From Halorientalis litorea (GTDB lineage: Archaea > Halobacteriota > Halobacteria > Halobacteriales > Haloarculaceae): a DNA stretch of 64,000 nucleotides. Shown one piece after another: positions 26,809 through 34,656 of the stretch. The DNA lies in assembly GCF_023028225.1 (NCBI RefSeq), contig NZ_CP095485.1:62001-126000 (forward strand), read 5' to 3'. The notes beneath the pieces are model-generated. The model was given only the letters and a program-made list of their open reading frames with translations, was not told the DNA's origin and made no database searches. Numbering within the stretch: position 1 is the first letter of the stretch; every line of letters starts with the position of its first letter. Both the position numbers and the translations under genes were made by a program.

Positions 26809-26850
26809 TTAACCAACACTCCTCGCCGTTCAGAGACGGGTGTTGGTTAA
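26809..26850. repeat. Element A copy 1
   Basis: TTAACCAACACT ... GGTGTTGGTTAA, 42 bp end to end, 38 bp after the zinc-finger gene stop. Element B copy 5 follows 9 bp later. Confidence 0.75.
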
Positions 26851-26859
26851 CGTGGTGTT

Positions 26860-26891
26860 GTTTTTGCGCCCGGGAGAGGGGCGCAGGGCGC
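26860..26891 (+). promoter_or_regulatory. Element B copy 5
   Basis: TTTTTGCGCCCGGGAGAGGGGCGCAGGGCGC. An 8-codon ORF (26897) lies between it and the truncated gene at 26943. Confidence 0.65.
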
Positions 26892-26942
26892 GAGACGATG
26901 CAGTCGCACGTCGACGAGGATTTCTGAAGTGAGGTGACTGAG

Positions 26943-27296
26943 ATGAAAGATCCAGAGTCCAGAACCATCTTCGCTGGCGTCGATGGACGTACCGACACCG
27001 AACTACCCGAGTGGTACCGAGAGCGTCACGGGAATGCAGACCCCGTGACCTTCGCCGAGGCGGTCCGTGATCTTCCGCAGGCCGTCGAGACGACTGTGGC
27101 GTACCAAAACCCGTACACCGACGAGTGGGTCGAGACGGAGCGGTTCAACGCGCTCGTCGAGCCGAGTCGAGCTCGGGAGCAGGCCCGAGATGAACATCGC
27201 TGGCACCACCCGGCCCGGATTCTCGGCGGCCTCCTCGTACAGACTACGCTGCCGTTCGGCCCGTCTGGCAATCTCATCCGGATCGGGGAGCGGTGA
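26943..27296 (+). pseudogene. 5' fragment of the 385-aa plasmid protein family
   Basis: Residues 1-78 (MKDPESRTIFAGVDGRTDTE, LPEWYRERHG, NPYTDEWVETERFNALVEPS) match the start of the full-length gene at 34657. After EPSRAREQ the frame enters unrelated sequence that is better read on the other strand. It is therefore a truncated duplicate, not a separate short protein. Confidence 0.7.
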
Positions 27297-27320
27297 GCCC
27301 CTCTCAGACTCCGATGACAT
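27180..27320 (-). pseudogene. Possible 5' fragment of a leftward gene
   Basis: From ATG 27320 the minus strand reads SSESERGSPLPDPDEIARRA, ERQRSLYEEAAENPGRVVPA with haloarchaeal codon use. It then runs into the antisense of the truncated gene at 26943, so the rest of the gene was lost at a rearrangement junction near 27180. Support comes only from codon use and composition. Confidence 0.35.
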
Positions 27321-27573
27321 ACGAATACCTTTGGGCTGGAACAGCATCAGTTTCCGATCAGGGGTCCTACCTAACCGCCGTCTTTCGAATTCCGCAGGCG
27401 ATTTTTTAACCCGGTTTACGTTCCCCAGTGGGAGCCATTCGTTCGATACTTCTGCCGCTGAAACAGCCGAGCGATTCCTGCTGATCGGGCACCAAGCCTC
27501 GGGAGAGTTCGCGCTCCGTCAGTGCAGATACACGTGCATTAGGATTAATAGCGGGAGTACGGAAGCACCCGAT

Positions 27574-28401
27574 GTGTCCGTAGACAGAGCTCTCGTACGT
27601 GTCCCGTTCGGGGTCCCCATACTGGATGTCTACGGAGTGCTGCCTGGCGTAGCCGCTGGGGTCATCGCGACCGTGATAGGGGTGACCGCGATGGTTCGCG
27701 GGGTTGCGGACATGAGAGACTGGTGGCGATTATGGACCACCGACTCGGTGTCGCTTCGTGAGTCTATCGCGACCGAGGGGGTCGTTCGGGTCCAGGGGAC
27801 CGTTCGCCCGCCCCGGTCAGACGACACCCTCGTATCACCGATCCGGGGAGAAGCGTGCGTAGCATACGAGTACAAAATCTACCACCACGTGCAGGGGACC
27901 GGGGACTCCACTATCGATGCCGGCATCGAATACACGCCGTTCGTCATCTCCGATGGAACGGCGGAGATATACGTCGACCCCGCAGAGGAGAGTCTGTCAC
28001 TGGACCACGAAACGGAGACAGTCACCCGTGAGGAACTCTTGAAACGGGTGGACGAAGCGAGACTCGATCTAGATCCGTCGGTGCGTACGGAGTCCGGCCT
28101 GCTCGAGAGATACATCGAACTGGTGGAGGGGACGCTCGGTGTCGGAGAAAGAGCGAGCGTCGTCGGGAAAGCAAGCACAGAGCCGGAGGATGGACTCGTG
28201 GGTGCAGATGCAGTCATGACGCCGGAGGAGGGGCGCCTGATAGTGACGAACGATGCGCCAGCACGTACTGGGCTGCGAACGGGTGCGCGGGGACTCTTCT
28301 TGCTGGCTCTCGGCATCGGTTTCGGTAGTCTTGGCCTAGGCGCTCTCGTGGCCAATCTCGGGCGTTTGGTGGAGATGGTACAGTTCGTCGGCACTGTTTG
28401 A
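27574..28401 (+). CDS. GIDE-like membrane protein, 275 aa
   Basis: GTG start, chosen for a TATA-like ATTAATAG about 28 nt upstream and because earlier codons of the longer frame (from 27067) are antisense-like. One N-terminal transmembrane helix (VYGVLPGVAAGVIATVIGV) precedes a soluble domain with EGVVRVQGTVRPP...TLVSPIRGEACVAYEYKIYHH, which resembles the GIDE/BAM domain of mitochondrial Mulan-type proteins. A second hydrophobic segment is at the C-terminus (LFLLALGIGFGSLGLGALV). No RING finger is present. It is convergent with the DUF3592-like gene at 28918. Confidence 0.65.
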   Translation: MSVDRALVRVPFGVPILDVYGVLPGVAAGVIATVIGVTAMVRGVADMRDWWRLWTTDSVSLRESIATEGVVRVQGTVRPPRSDDTLVSPIRGEACVAYEYKIYHHVQGTGDSTIDAGIEYTPFVISDGTAEIYVDPAEESLSLDHETETVTREELLKRVDEARLDLDPSVRTESGLLERYIELVEGTLGVGERASVVGKASTEPEDGLVGADAVMTPEEGRLIVTNDAPARTGLRTGARGLFLLALGIGFGSLGLGALVANLGRLVEMVQFVGTV

Positions 28402-28917
28402 TCGGCGGCGGTCGTCACTTCTCGTGGAAAGCACAGAGGGCTGAATGCAACGAGACGCCTCTTTTTCACTCGCTGGGGTGGATTAGACGACGGAACGAAC
28501 GTACTTCGGCACGTTCGACCTATCAGATCCATGGGTATTGTCACCAGCTCTTGTGAAGTTCACCTCTCAAAATCTTCAACAGAACCGAGCCTCTCCACGT
28601 GTCATGCGGCCCCGCTGTGACGCAAGGCCCTCCCCCTTGTGTACTCCTCAGCTGCGAGACAGTCAATCGTTCCGGGTCAATACGATCCCGATACGCATCG
28701 ACTGACCGCCGCTAAGCGCACTCGACACGCCTCAAAACCACCTACGCCTGCCGCCCACGATCGTCCTCATCCTGATCGCGGTCCTCCTGACTCTCGTCCT
28801 CGCCCACGGCTCTCGCACGCTGGCTGCACTACCCGTTCTGGAGTGGCTCCGGAACTGGGGATGAACTGAGACACCGACCCAACGAAGCGGCGTCCCTGCG
28901 AGGTGGCGGGTCTGCGT
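28402..28917. other. 516 bp gap between convergent genes
   Basis: No gene with a usable start. One frame at 28710-28864 reads TIVLILIAVLLTLVLAHGSR, a membrane-helix-like stretch, but has a stop just before it and no ATG, GTG or TTG. It may be the tail of a lost small membrane-protein gene. Confidence 0.4.
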
Positions 28918-29901
28918 TCAGAAGAGCACCATCTGGGCAAGCGCACCGACGACAAAGAACACGACCAAGAACGCGAAGCCAGTCTTCTGAATTCGCTTTC
29001 CGTAGGCATCGAGTTCGTAGTTCCCGATACAGATCGTGACGAGTCGCGTCGGATGTTTGAACGGACTCGGCGGCCGGGGCTCCGGGATTCGTTCACGGAG
29101 TCGCCGGTATTCGCTGAACGACCAGACGCTGTAGAGCACCATCGAGACAAACAGCGTGGTCACCGCGAGCAAGAAGATTCCGAGCAGTAGACCGACCGGG
29201 TCCGTCAGTCCGACCTGTACGTTCACCGGCGAACCGCTCCCCGCTCCCGTGACGAGAAGGACCCCCGCAACACCGACCATCGAAGCTGGTATCACGAGAA
29301 TCGCTATCTTGAGTAGTCGGGTACTGAGCCCGTGGACCCGGTCCCGCTCGACACCGAACAGTGTTTCATATCGCCCCGAGGCGTGTTTCTGTCCAGTCCG
29401 GAGGCCTGTCTCGGCCCCCGGTTTTCGTGCACCGATCGCGTTAAGCGTCGTGAGGAGCAAGACGACGCCCCCGAGCGCGACGAATTCGAACGGGCTCGTT
29501 ATCGCCTGTCGCTCCAAGAAGCCCTCACTCGGGGTTGCGGGATCGACGTACCCCGTGACCGTCTCACCGACGTCGTATGACTCGATCGCTGCCTGCGCGT
29601 CGGATCGGGTATCGTACGATCGGCTGAAACTGCCGGGGAACAGTTGGTCACCAGTGTATTCCTCTCCCTGAAACTGGTAGGTGAATTCGACCTGAACGTA
29701 GTAATCAGAAGCCCCTCGGCTCTCCGAGTGGGACACGGATGCCTCTTGGATCGTTGCCTGGACTGGCACTGCATCCTCGACTGCCTCTGACTGCTGGACG
29801 TAGTCGTACCCGCCGTACGTGATCCCAGCGAGACAGACGAGCACCACGATAACGGTCCCTTTCGTGAGCCGGACCGGGGTACCTCGAACCGTGAACTCCA
29901 T
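28918..29901 (-). CDS. DUF3592-like membrane protein, 327 aa
   Basis: The start at 29901 was taken because the 59 codons upstream look non-coding. Helix 1 (GTVIVVLVCLAGITYGGYDYV) is followed by an extracytoplasmic beta domain with YYVQVEFTYQFQGEEYTGDQLFPG and YDVGETVTGYVDPATPSEGFL, the DUF3592 pattern. Further helices are FEFVALGGVVLLLTTLNAI, LKIAILVIPASMVGVAGVLLV, VGLLLGIFLLAVTTLFVSMVL and the C-terminal TGFAFLVVFFVVGALAQMVLF. The function is unknown. It lies downstream of the peptidase-like operon on the same strand. Confidence 0.72.
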   Translation of the reverse strand: MEFTVRGTPVRLTKGTVIVVLVCLAGITYGGYDYVQQSEAVEDAVPVQATIQEASVSHSESRGASDYYVQVEFTYQFQGEEYTGDQLFPGSFSRSYDTRSDAQAAIESYDVGETVTGYVDPATPSEGFLERQAITSPFEFVALGGVVLLLTTLNAIGARKPGAETGLRTGQKHASGRYETLFGVERDRVHGLSTRLLKIAILVIPASMVGVAGVLLVTGAGSGSPVNVQVGLTDPVGLLLGIFLLAVTTLFVSMVLYSVWSFSEYRRLRERIPEPRPPSPFKHPTRLVTICIGNYELDAYGKRIQKTGFAFLVVFFVVGALAQMVLF

Positions 29902-30148
29902 TATGCGAACACCTTCCAGCAGTAGGTCCGCAGTTTTCTCGCACAGCGGATGCTCCTGAGTAGCCGAGACACTGAACGAGCGATACAACCACGGGGACTG
30001 CCCCCGCGTCTGACATCGGTTCCGGAATGCCCCGCTGGCATCGGTCGGTGACCCGTTGCTGAGGCGAGCTGTCTCCACACGATGCGCCGCTCACTCACCC
30101 GGCTCTCCCCCGTTTGAGTACCTGTACGCACTCCTCTAGATGAGCGGA

Positions 30149-30436
30149 TCACGCGTCCTCGCCTCCTCGTTGTGTGTATCCCCAGTAGAGAAACAGCGCG
30201 ATGAACAGGAGTGACAGACCCCCCGTTAGCAGACTGGTGATCGCGGTTGGAAGGGATAGAAACGCTGCGGCGTCGGCTATTGCGTAGGCGATCCAAGCGA
30301 CGGATGCGACGAGTACAAACCCGAGTTCCGACGCCGAAAGACGACTGTGAAGGTAGCTACGCACCCCGAGTCCTATCATCAACACGCCGAAAACCACCAT
30401 CAAGACGTGGAACTCGGCGCTTCCGATCCAATCCAT
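30149..30436 (-). CDS. Small four-helix membrane protein, 95 aa
   Basis: Hydrophobic segments are FHVLMVVFGVLMIGLGV, LGFVLVASVAWIAYAI, AAAFLSLPTAITSLLTGGLS and LLFIALFLYWGY. The ATG shares a base with the stop of the 33-codon gene upstream (TGATG), so translation is probably coupled. The tail is acidic (RGGEDA). The function is unknown; the operon suggests a role with the M23-like protein. Confidence 0.65.
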   Translation of the reverse strand: MDWIGSAEFHVLMVVFGVLMIGLGVRSYLHSRLSASELGFVLVASVAWIAYAIADAAAFLSLPTAITSLLTGGLSLLFIALFLYWGYTQRGGEDA

Positions 30437-30537
30437 CACTTGCCCTCACCTACCGTTGCGGGCACGGACGTCGGTGGCGTCTTTCGGGTCGCGGTCTCAC
30501 CGTAGTCCTCTCGGAAACTGCTGGTGATTTCACTCAT
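30436..30537 (-). CDS. Small coupled ORF, 33 aa
   Basis: MSEITSSFREDYGETATRKT then PPTSVPATVGEGK. Its ATG overlaps the stop of the M23-like gene (ATGA) and its stop overlaps the start of the membrane protein (TGATG). Double overlap is the only support. It could be a short peptide or merely a translational bridge. Confidence 0.45.
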   Translation of the reverse strand: MSEITSSFREDYGETATRKTPPTSVPATVGEGK

Positions 30538-32030
30538 TTGTCGGTCACTCCGTTGACGGCCGGCACAGTCTCTCGACACAGATGTCGTCGCTCGCGCTCC
30601 CAAACGGCAATGTACAACAGGAATCCGGTCACGAACAGTCCCGCTCCGACGCCGGATGCACTAAGTTCCACAAGCGCATTCGAGACGCCGAACGCACCAA
30701 CCAGAACCGCCGCTACGCCGACACCACAAGCCGTGCTGAACGACCCGGATTCGCTCCGGTCACTGTCCACGAGACCGCGACCGGTCCGATATATTATCCC
30801 AAGACCGGCAAGGCCTGCGAGCGCGAGTGCGATCGTCTGTAGCGACGGTACGACGACCCCCGCGAGTACGGTGACGAAGCCACCGATAGAGAAGCCGATA
30901 GCGAACTGTCCAAGCATCCGCACACGATGAAGTCCCGAGGAAACCGTCACCTCGGAAGAAGCGACTGCGTCGTCGCCTCGGGGGTCATCGGTAGCCGACA
31001 CTCGCTGGCCGACGTGAATGTAGCGTCCCGACCCGTCCGGTTCCGTCCAGCCGGTCTGTTCAACCACGTCCACCCCCGGCGTGTCAACGTTGACGTCGTC
31101 GAATCGGACGGGCAACCCGGCTGAAAGTTCGAACGTCGGGTGGTCTTGGACCTGGAAATGGAGGTGGGGCTCCGCGGAGTTCCCGGAATGCCCACACCGG
31201 CCGATCCGCTCGCCACGCATAACGGGCTCTCCTGGTTCGACCTCGATACTCCCCGGGACGAGATGGGCGAGACAACTGTACTCGTCTTCCGCGTGGCGGA
31301 TCGTGACGGCGTTCCCGGTCAGACTCCGTTTGAACGGATGGGAGAACCCGCCAGCACGTCCGAGCTCTGGGTCACCGTCGTGGACATCGACGACAACGCC
31401 GTCGGCAGGGGCGCAGACCGGTTGGTCGTAGCAGTAGTAGTTCCCGATACGCGTGTCCGTGCCTGCCGGCCGGCTCCGCCCCTCCTCGTCAGTAATCACG
31501 AAGTCGTAGGCGTAACGCTGGGTTGCCGGGAACCACGAGTGCGAGTGCTCTTTGATCGGGCTCCCGTTCACGACTGTCCACGTGCCCTCGACGGGCAGCC
31601 GATAGTCCGTGGACTGTTCGTGGGTTTCTGGAGTGGGGAGCGAACCACGGTGTCTCCCGATAGCGACGACGCTCCCGACGAGTTGCATCGCGTCCTGTCG
31701 AAACACGAGCGGGTTGAAAAACGAGAGTGGAATACCGAGCAGAAAGGCAACGGTACCCCGCCATCCGCTGTCCATTTCGAGCCAGTCTCGGGGCCCCGCC
31801 TCCTCGGCACCGAATCCGAGGGAGTGCTTGTTGGCGCTGATCAGCATCGTCACGAACGGCCAGAATGCGAACAACCAGAACAGGTGGAACAGTTTGAGTA
31901 TCTCGAGTTGGGGAAACAGATCGCCGAGAAACCCGATCAAGCCGAGCAGCGTCAGGGAGAACGGGCTAACGGACCGGATTCGCTCGCGGAGACGCGAGCC
32001 CAGAGACGGTGATGTAGCTTGATTCGACAT
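30534..32030 (-). CDS. M23-like metallopeptidase-domain membrane protein
   Basis: 498 aa from MSNQATSPS (32030); an upstream GTG at 32093 is possible. Two to three N-terminal helices (SLTLLGLIGFLGDLFPQLE, LFHLFWLFAFWPFVTML, GTVAFLLGIPLSFF) precede a LasA/M23-type domain with ATQRYAYDFVI (Asp ligand), VCAPADGVVVDVHDGD, YSCLAHLVPGSI, GRCGHSGNSAEPHLHFQV. C-terminal helices follow. The usual first-motif His seems replaced (Arg four residues before the Asp), so zinc binding is not certain. Archaea lack murein, so the substrate, if any, is unknown. It heads the operon with the two genes after it. Confidence 0.75.
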   Translation of the reverse strand: MSNQATSPSLGSRLRERIRSVSPFSLTLLGLIGFLGDLFPQLEILKLFHLFWLFAFWPFVTMLISANKHSLGFGAEEAGPRDWLEMDSGWRGTVAFLLGIPLSFFNPLVFRQDAMQLVGSVVAIGRHRGSLPTPETHEQSTDYRLPVEGTWTVVNGSPIKEHSHSWFPATQRYAYDFVITDEEGRSRPAGTDTRIGNYYCYDQPVCAPADGVVVDVHDGDPELGRAGGFSHPFKRSLTGNAVTIRHAEDEYSCLAHLVPGSIEVEPGEPVMRGERIGRCGHSGNSAEPHLHFQVQDHPTFELSAGLPVRFDDVNVDTPGVDVVEQTGWTEPDGSGRYIHVGQRVSATDDPRGDDAVASSEVTVSSGLHRVRMLGQFAIGFSIGGFVTVLAGVVVPSLQTIALALAGLAGLGIIYRTGRGLVDSDRSESGSFSTACGVGVAAVLVGAFGVSNALVELSASGVGAGLFVTGFLLYIAVWERERRHLCRETVPAVNGVTDK

Positions 32031-32156
32031 CCGTAGGTACTGTGTGTGAAATGGGTATTCAGGTGTGTAAGCATTCTGTGAGCCCAGCTTCACAAGAATG
32101 TTTCACACACGTCGCGGAGGGGAGCACTCAATGGCCTCACCGTTCAACGAGTCTGT

Positions 32157-33059
32157 ATGACGAATAGTGAACACGAGGGAGCGGCGTCAGAGGAGGCGTT
32201 CGCGTTGCTCGGTCACGAAATCAGGCTCGACATTCTGCGCGCGTTTTTCGAGCGATACTCGCCAGTGGACCCGGATTCACGGTCGGACGTACGAGAGCAG
32301 CGCACCCTCTCGTACGCCGAACTGATGGCAGCAGCAGATATGGAAGACAGCGGGAAGTTCAACTACCACCTCGATAAGCTCCGCGGCGTCTATATCGAGG
32401 AGATAGCGGAGGGATACGTCCCGACGGCAAGCGCTATCGCACTCCACGAGGCGGTCATTGCGAACCGCCCAACAGAGTCGAAACCGACCGACTTCGATGT
32501 TGGGGAATCCTGTCCGAACTGTGGGTCCGGGCTCCGAGGGAAGTACGAGCAGGAGTTTCTCACCGTCGAATGCCCCTCGTGTGACCTGTTCTGGGGAGCC
32601 ACGTACCGGTTTCCGAAAAACGGGCTCGCTGTCCGCGAGGGCGAGGGTATCTACAAAGCACTCTACGACCGGATGATGCACCACGTTGGACTGGCTCGCA
32701 CGGGGCAATGCCCGTCGTGTGCTGGCATCACCAGCGTTACTGTGCCGCGGGAGCGCCTCGATGAGGACTCGACACCGACTGCGGAGCTGACCTGTGAGAC
32801 GTGCTCGTGGTTCATTACTGTCGATATCGTCAGTGCACTCCAGTTCGAACCGCAGGTGACGAAGGCGTTGCTCGAACTTGGAGTTCCGCTCAGTAAGTCG
32901 AGTAGCATGCGAGCGACGGAGCAAGTGCTCCCTGACGTAACCGGTTGGGTCAGCTCCGACGATCCGTTCTATGCCACGATCAGCATCACGTATGACGACG
33001 CCGTCGCTGAGATTACTGTTAGCGACGAACTCAAAATCTGTTCTGCTACCGTTGAATAA
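32157..33059 (+). CDS. Winged-HTH regulator with zinc ribbons, 300 aa
   Basis: An ArsR-like winged helix occupies residues 10-95 (EEAFALLGHEIRLDILRAFF ... LSYAELMAAADMEDSGKFNYHLDKL). Two zinc-ribbon-like modules follow (SCPNCGSGL with VECPSCDLFW; QCPSCAGI with TCETCSWF). The layout matches the large haloarchaeal group of ArsR-type regulators with a C-terminal Cys-rich sensor. It is divergent from the M23-like operon and is therefore the likely regulator of it; that is inference. Confidence 0.8.
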   Translation: MTNSEHEGAASEEAFALLGHEIRLDILRAFFERYSPVDPDSRSDVREQRTLSYAELMAAADMEDSGKFNYHLDKLRGVYIEEIAEGYVPTASAIALHEAVIANRPTESKPTDFDVGESCPNCGSGLRGKYEQEFLTVECPSCDLFWGATYRFPKNGLAVREGEGIYKALYDRMMHHVGLARTGQCPSCAGITSVTVPRERLDEDSTPTAELTCETCSWFITVDIVSALQFEPQVTKALLELGVPLSKSSSMRATEQVLPDVTGWVSSDDPFYATISITYDDAVAEITVSDELKICSATVE

Positions 33060-33377
33060 CTGGCTTAGTGGCCATTTATCATTCCAGTCATAATTTCCGA
33101 GTTATTGGAAAGTTACCGAGACTGCTCTGTTAAAACGCTCGTCGGCTAATAAATTCTGATGGAAGATATCAGTGTGTAGCTCCTCTGAATTCAGCACGAC
33201 TCGCAGAATTATTTTACGAACGGATAGAAACACTCGTAGTACGTTGGTAGGTCATCGAGCAATTTCCGGCCTCCTGTAGGTTATTTATCAGGCTGAGATT
33301 CAAGTACGATTCCGGGCGGATAGTATTTATTACCCCCTGAGAGGGGTACGGGAGGTTCCACTCCCCGTTACCGAGAC
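33060..33377. other. Intergenic region carrying the duplicated element-B segment
   Basis: Nothing coding is seen before 33289. From there to about 33450 the sequence is a copy of 24258-24415 (diverged upstream, nearly identical over the first 75 coding bases). Confidence 0.5.
33325..33354 (+). promoter_or_regulatory. Element B copy 6
   Basis: ATTTATTACCCC-CTGAGA-GGGGTACGGG, paired with the truncated HTH-HNH copy at 33378. Confidence 0.6.
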
Positions 33378-33500
33378 ATGACCGATTCAGAGTACCCCTG
33401 GCGAGACGAATCGCTCCTCTACGAACTCTACTGGGAACAGGAGTTGAGTACGGGGTCGAGAGTTTATAACGCATTACGGGGGAACCGCGGAGGGAGGTGA
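33378..33500 (+). pseudogene. 5' fragment of the HTH-HNH gene
   Basis: The first 25 codons (MTDSEYPWRDESLLYELYWE, QELST) are nearly identical in DNA to 24340-24414. The frame then switches to unrelated GSRVYNALRGNRGGR and stops at 33500, 7 nt before the TTG of the next gene. It may act as a leader ORF for that gene. Confidence 0.7.
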
Positions 33501-33507
33501 CGGAGCT

Positions 33508-34332
33508 TTGACCGACCATATCTGTGACTACTGCGGCGAGTCGTTTGCGACCTCCAACGAGTTGGGTGGCCACGTAACCGCGGTCCATCGTCGCGACCAG
33601 ATCGTAACGGACCCGGACGTAATCCTCGACGATCTTCGGCGTGTCGCAGACAAATTAGGAAAACCGCCGACAGCAAAGGAGATGAGCGAGCACGGGGAGT
33701 ACTCCCAGCGCGTCTGCCAGAACAAATTCGGGAGCTGGAACGAGACACTTCGTGAGGCTGGCTACGCTCCGAATCGGAAATTCCGACTCACCGATCAGGA
33801 TCTGCTGGACGAGATTGACCGCCTTGCGGAGCAGTTTGGTCGCCCGCCATCGAGTGGGGAGATGGATCGGGTTGGGGAGTATCACAGATGGACGTATGAC
33901 CACCGGTTTGGCGGGTGGGAAGAAGCACTCAACGAAGCTGGCTTCTCACAACCACGGTCCTATCAGGAACGTTCAGAGATTCCATACGGGCCAAATTGGC
34001 CGAGGAAACGGCAGCAAGCATTGGAACGTGACGACTTCCAGTGCCAAACGCCGTGGTGTGGGATGACTCAAGCGGATCATCAAGAGCAGGTTGGGAAAGA
34101 CATCTCTGTCCACCATTTGGTTCCGCGGAAGTTCTTCGTCGGCCCCGACGGGCAGTTTGACCACGAACAGGCGAATCGAGTCTCGAATCTCGTGACAGTC
34201 TGTTCGAAGCATCATCTCATCTGGGAAGCCGTCGCCCCACAGCGATTGGATGCGATTGTCGACGCCACACAGCCACCAGAGCGGGGTGGGCCGGAGGGTG
34301 TTACTTCCCCCCTACGAGGGAATGAGGGGTAA
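33508..34332 (+). CDS. C2H2 finger / HNH endonuclease with two HNH-associated repeats
   Basis: 274 aa from a TTG start fixed by the Shine-Dalgarno GGAGGTGA 7 nt upstream (33493-33500), unusual in this mostly leaderless genome. An N-terminal C2H2 finger (HICDYCGESFATSNELGGHV, then TAVHRR) precedes two repeats of about 50 aa (LDDLRRVADKLGKPPTAKEM ... FGSWNETLREAGY; LLDEIDRLAEQFGRPPSSGE ... FGGWEEALNEAGF). The HNH domain has CQTPWCGM, ISVHHLVPRKFF and VTVCSKHHLIWE. It is a homing-type nuclease with modular DNA-binding repeats, related to the gene at 36310. Confidence 0.85.
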   Translation: MTDHICDYCGESFATSNELGGHVTAVHRRDQIVTDPDVILDDLRRVADKLGKPPTAKEMSEHGEYSQRVCQNKFGSWNETLREAGYAPNRKFRLTDQDLLDEIDRLAEQFGRPPSSGEMDRVGEYHRWTYDHRFGGWEEALNEAGFSQPRSYQERSEIPYGPNWPRKRQQALERDDFQCQTPWCGMTQADHQEQVGKDISVHHLVPRKFFVGPDGQFDHEQANRVSNLVTVCSKHHLIWEAVAPQRLDAIVDATQPPERGGPEGVTSPLRGNEG

Positions 34333-34348
34333 CCCCCTCGTGAGTCAA

Positions 34349-34591
34349 ATGCGAGAGACAGACGAGTCTATCCCGACGCCCGATACAGACGATTTCACGA
34401 ACAGAGAACGGCTTCGCTGGCACCTCACCAGTGCCCTCGAAAGCGCCGAGTCGCCAGAGACGAAAGCCCATCTCCGAGGAGCCCTTGCTGCGTGGGAGAA
34501 TCTCCCGCCGACACCACTTGTAGAGTGTCCGCTCTGTGGAAAAGTCGGGCTTCCAGAGCGAATCCAAGCTCACGAGTGTCAACAGTCGTAG
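34349..34591 (+). CDS. Small zinc-finger protein, 80 aa
   Basis: From ATG 34349 (GTG 34340 is also in frame). A helical N-terminal part (NRERLRWHLTSALESAESPE) is followed by a C-terminal finger, CPLCGKVGLPERIQAHEC. It resembles haloarchaeal plasmid zinc-finger proteins with no assigned role. A weak element-B-like hairpin (CCCCCCTACGAGGG ... AGGGG) lies just upstream. Confidence 0.65.
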   Translation: MRETDESIPTPDTDDFTNRERLRWHLTSALESAESPETKAHLRGALAAWENLPPTPLVECPLCGKVGLPERIQAHECQQS

Positions 34592-34596
34592 CGTCG

Positions 34597-34625
34597 TTTT
34601 TTGCGCCTCGATGAGTGGAGGCGCA
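34597..34625 (+). promoter_or_regulatory. Element B copy 7
   Basis: TTTTTTGCGCC-TCGATGAGTGGA-GGCGC, a clean GCGCC/GGCGC stem, 32 nt before the ATG at 34657. Confidence 0.7.
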
Positions 34626-34656
34626 GATCAGAACGCTTCGCGCCTTCGGAGTACAT

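Noticed and set aside
26897-26923. 8-codon ORF between element B copy 5 and the gene fragment at 26943
   Set aside because: Too short to judge, and not repeated after other element B copies.
27067-27573. N-terminal part of a 444-aa frame ending at 28401
   Set aside because: The first 169 codons are Arg/Ser-rich and overlap the truncated gene at 26943. The TATA-spaced GTG at 27574 gives a sensible membrane protein.
28710-28864. Short hydrophobic frame TIVLILIAVLLTLVLAHGSR
   Set aside because: A stop precedes it and there is no ATG, GTG or TTG; listed only as possible remnant.
31140-32012. 290-aa + strand frame
   Set aside because: Antisense to the M23-like gene, which shows membrane helices and HLHFQ-type motifs.
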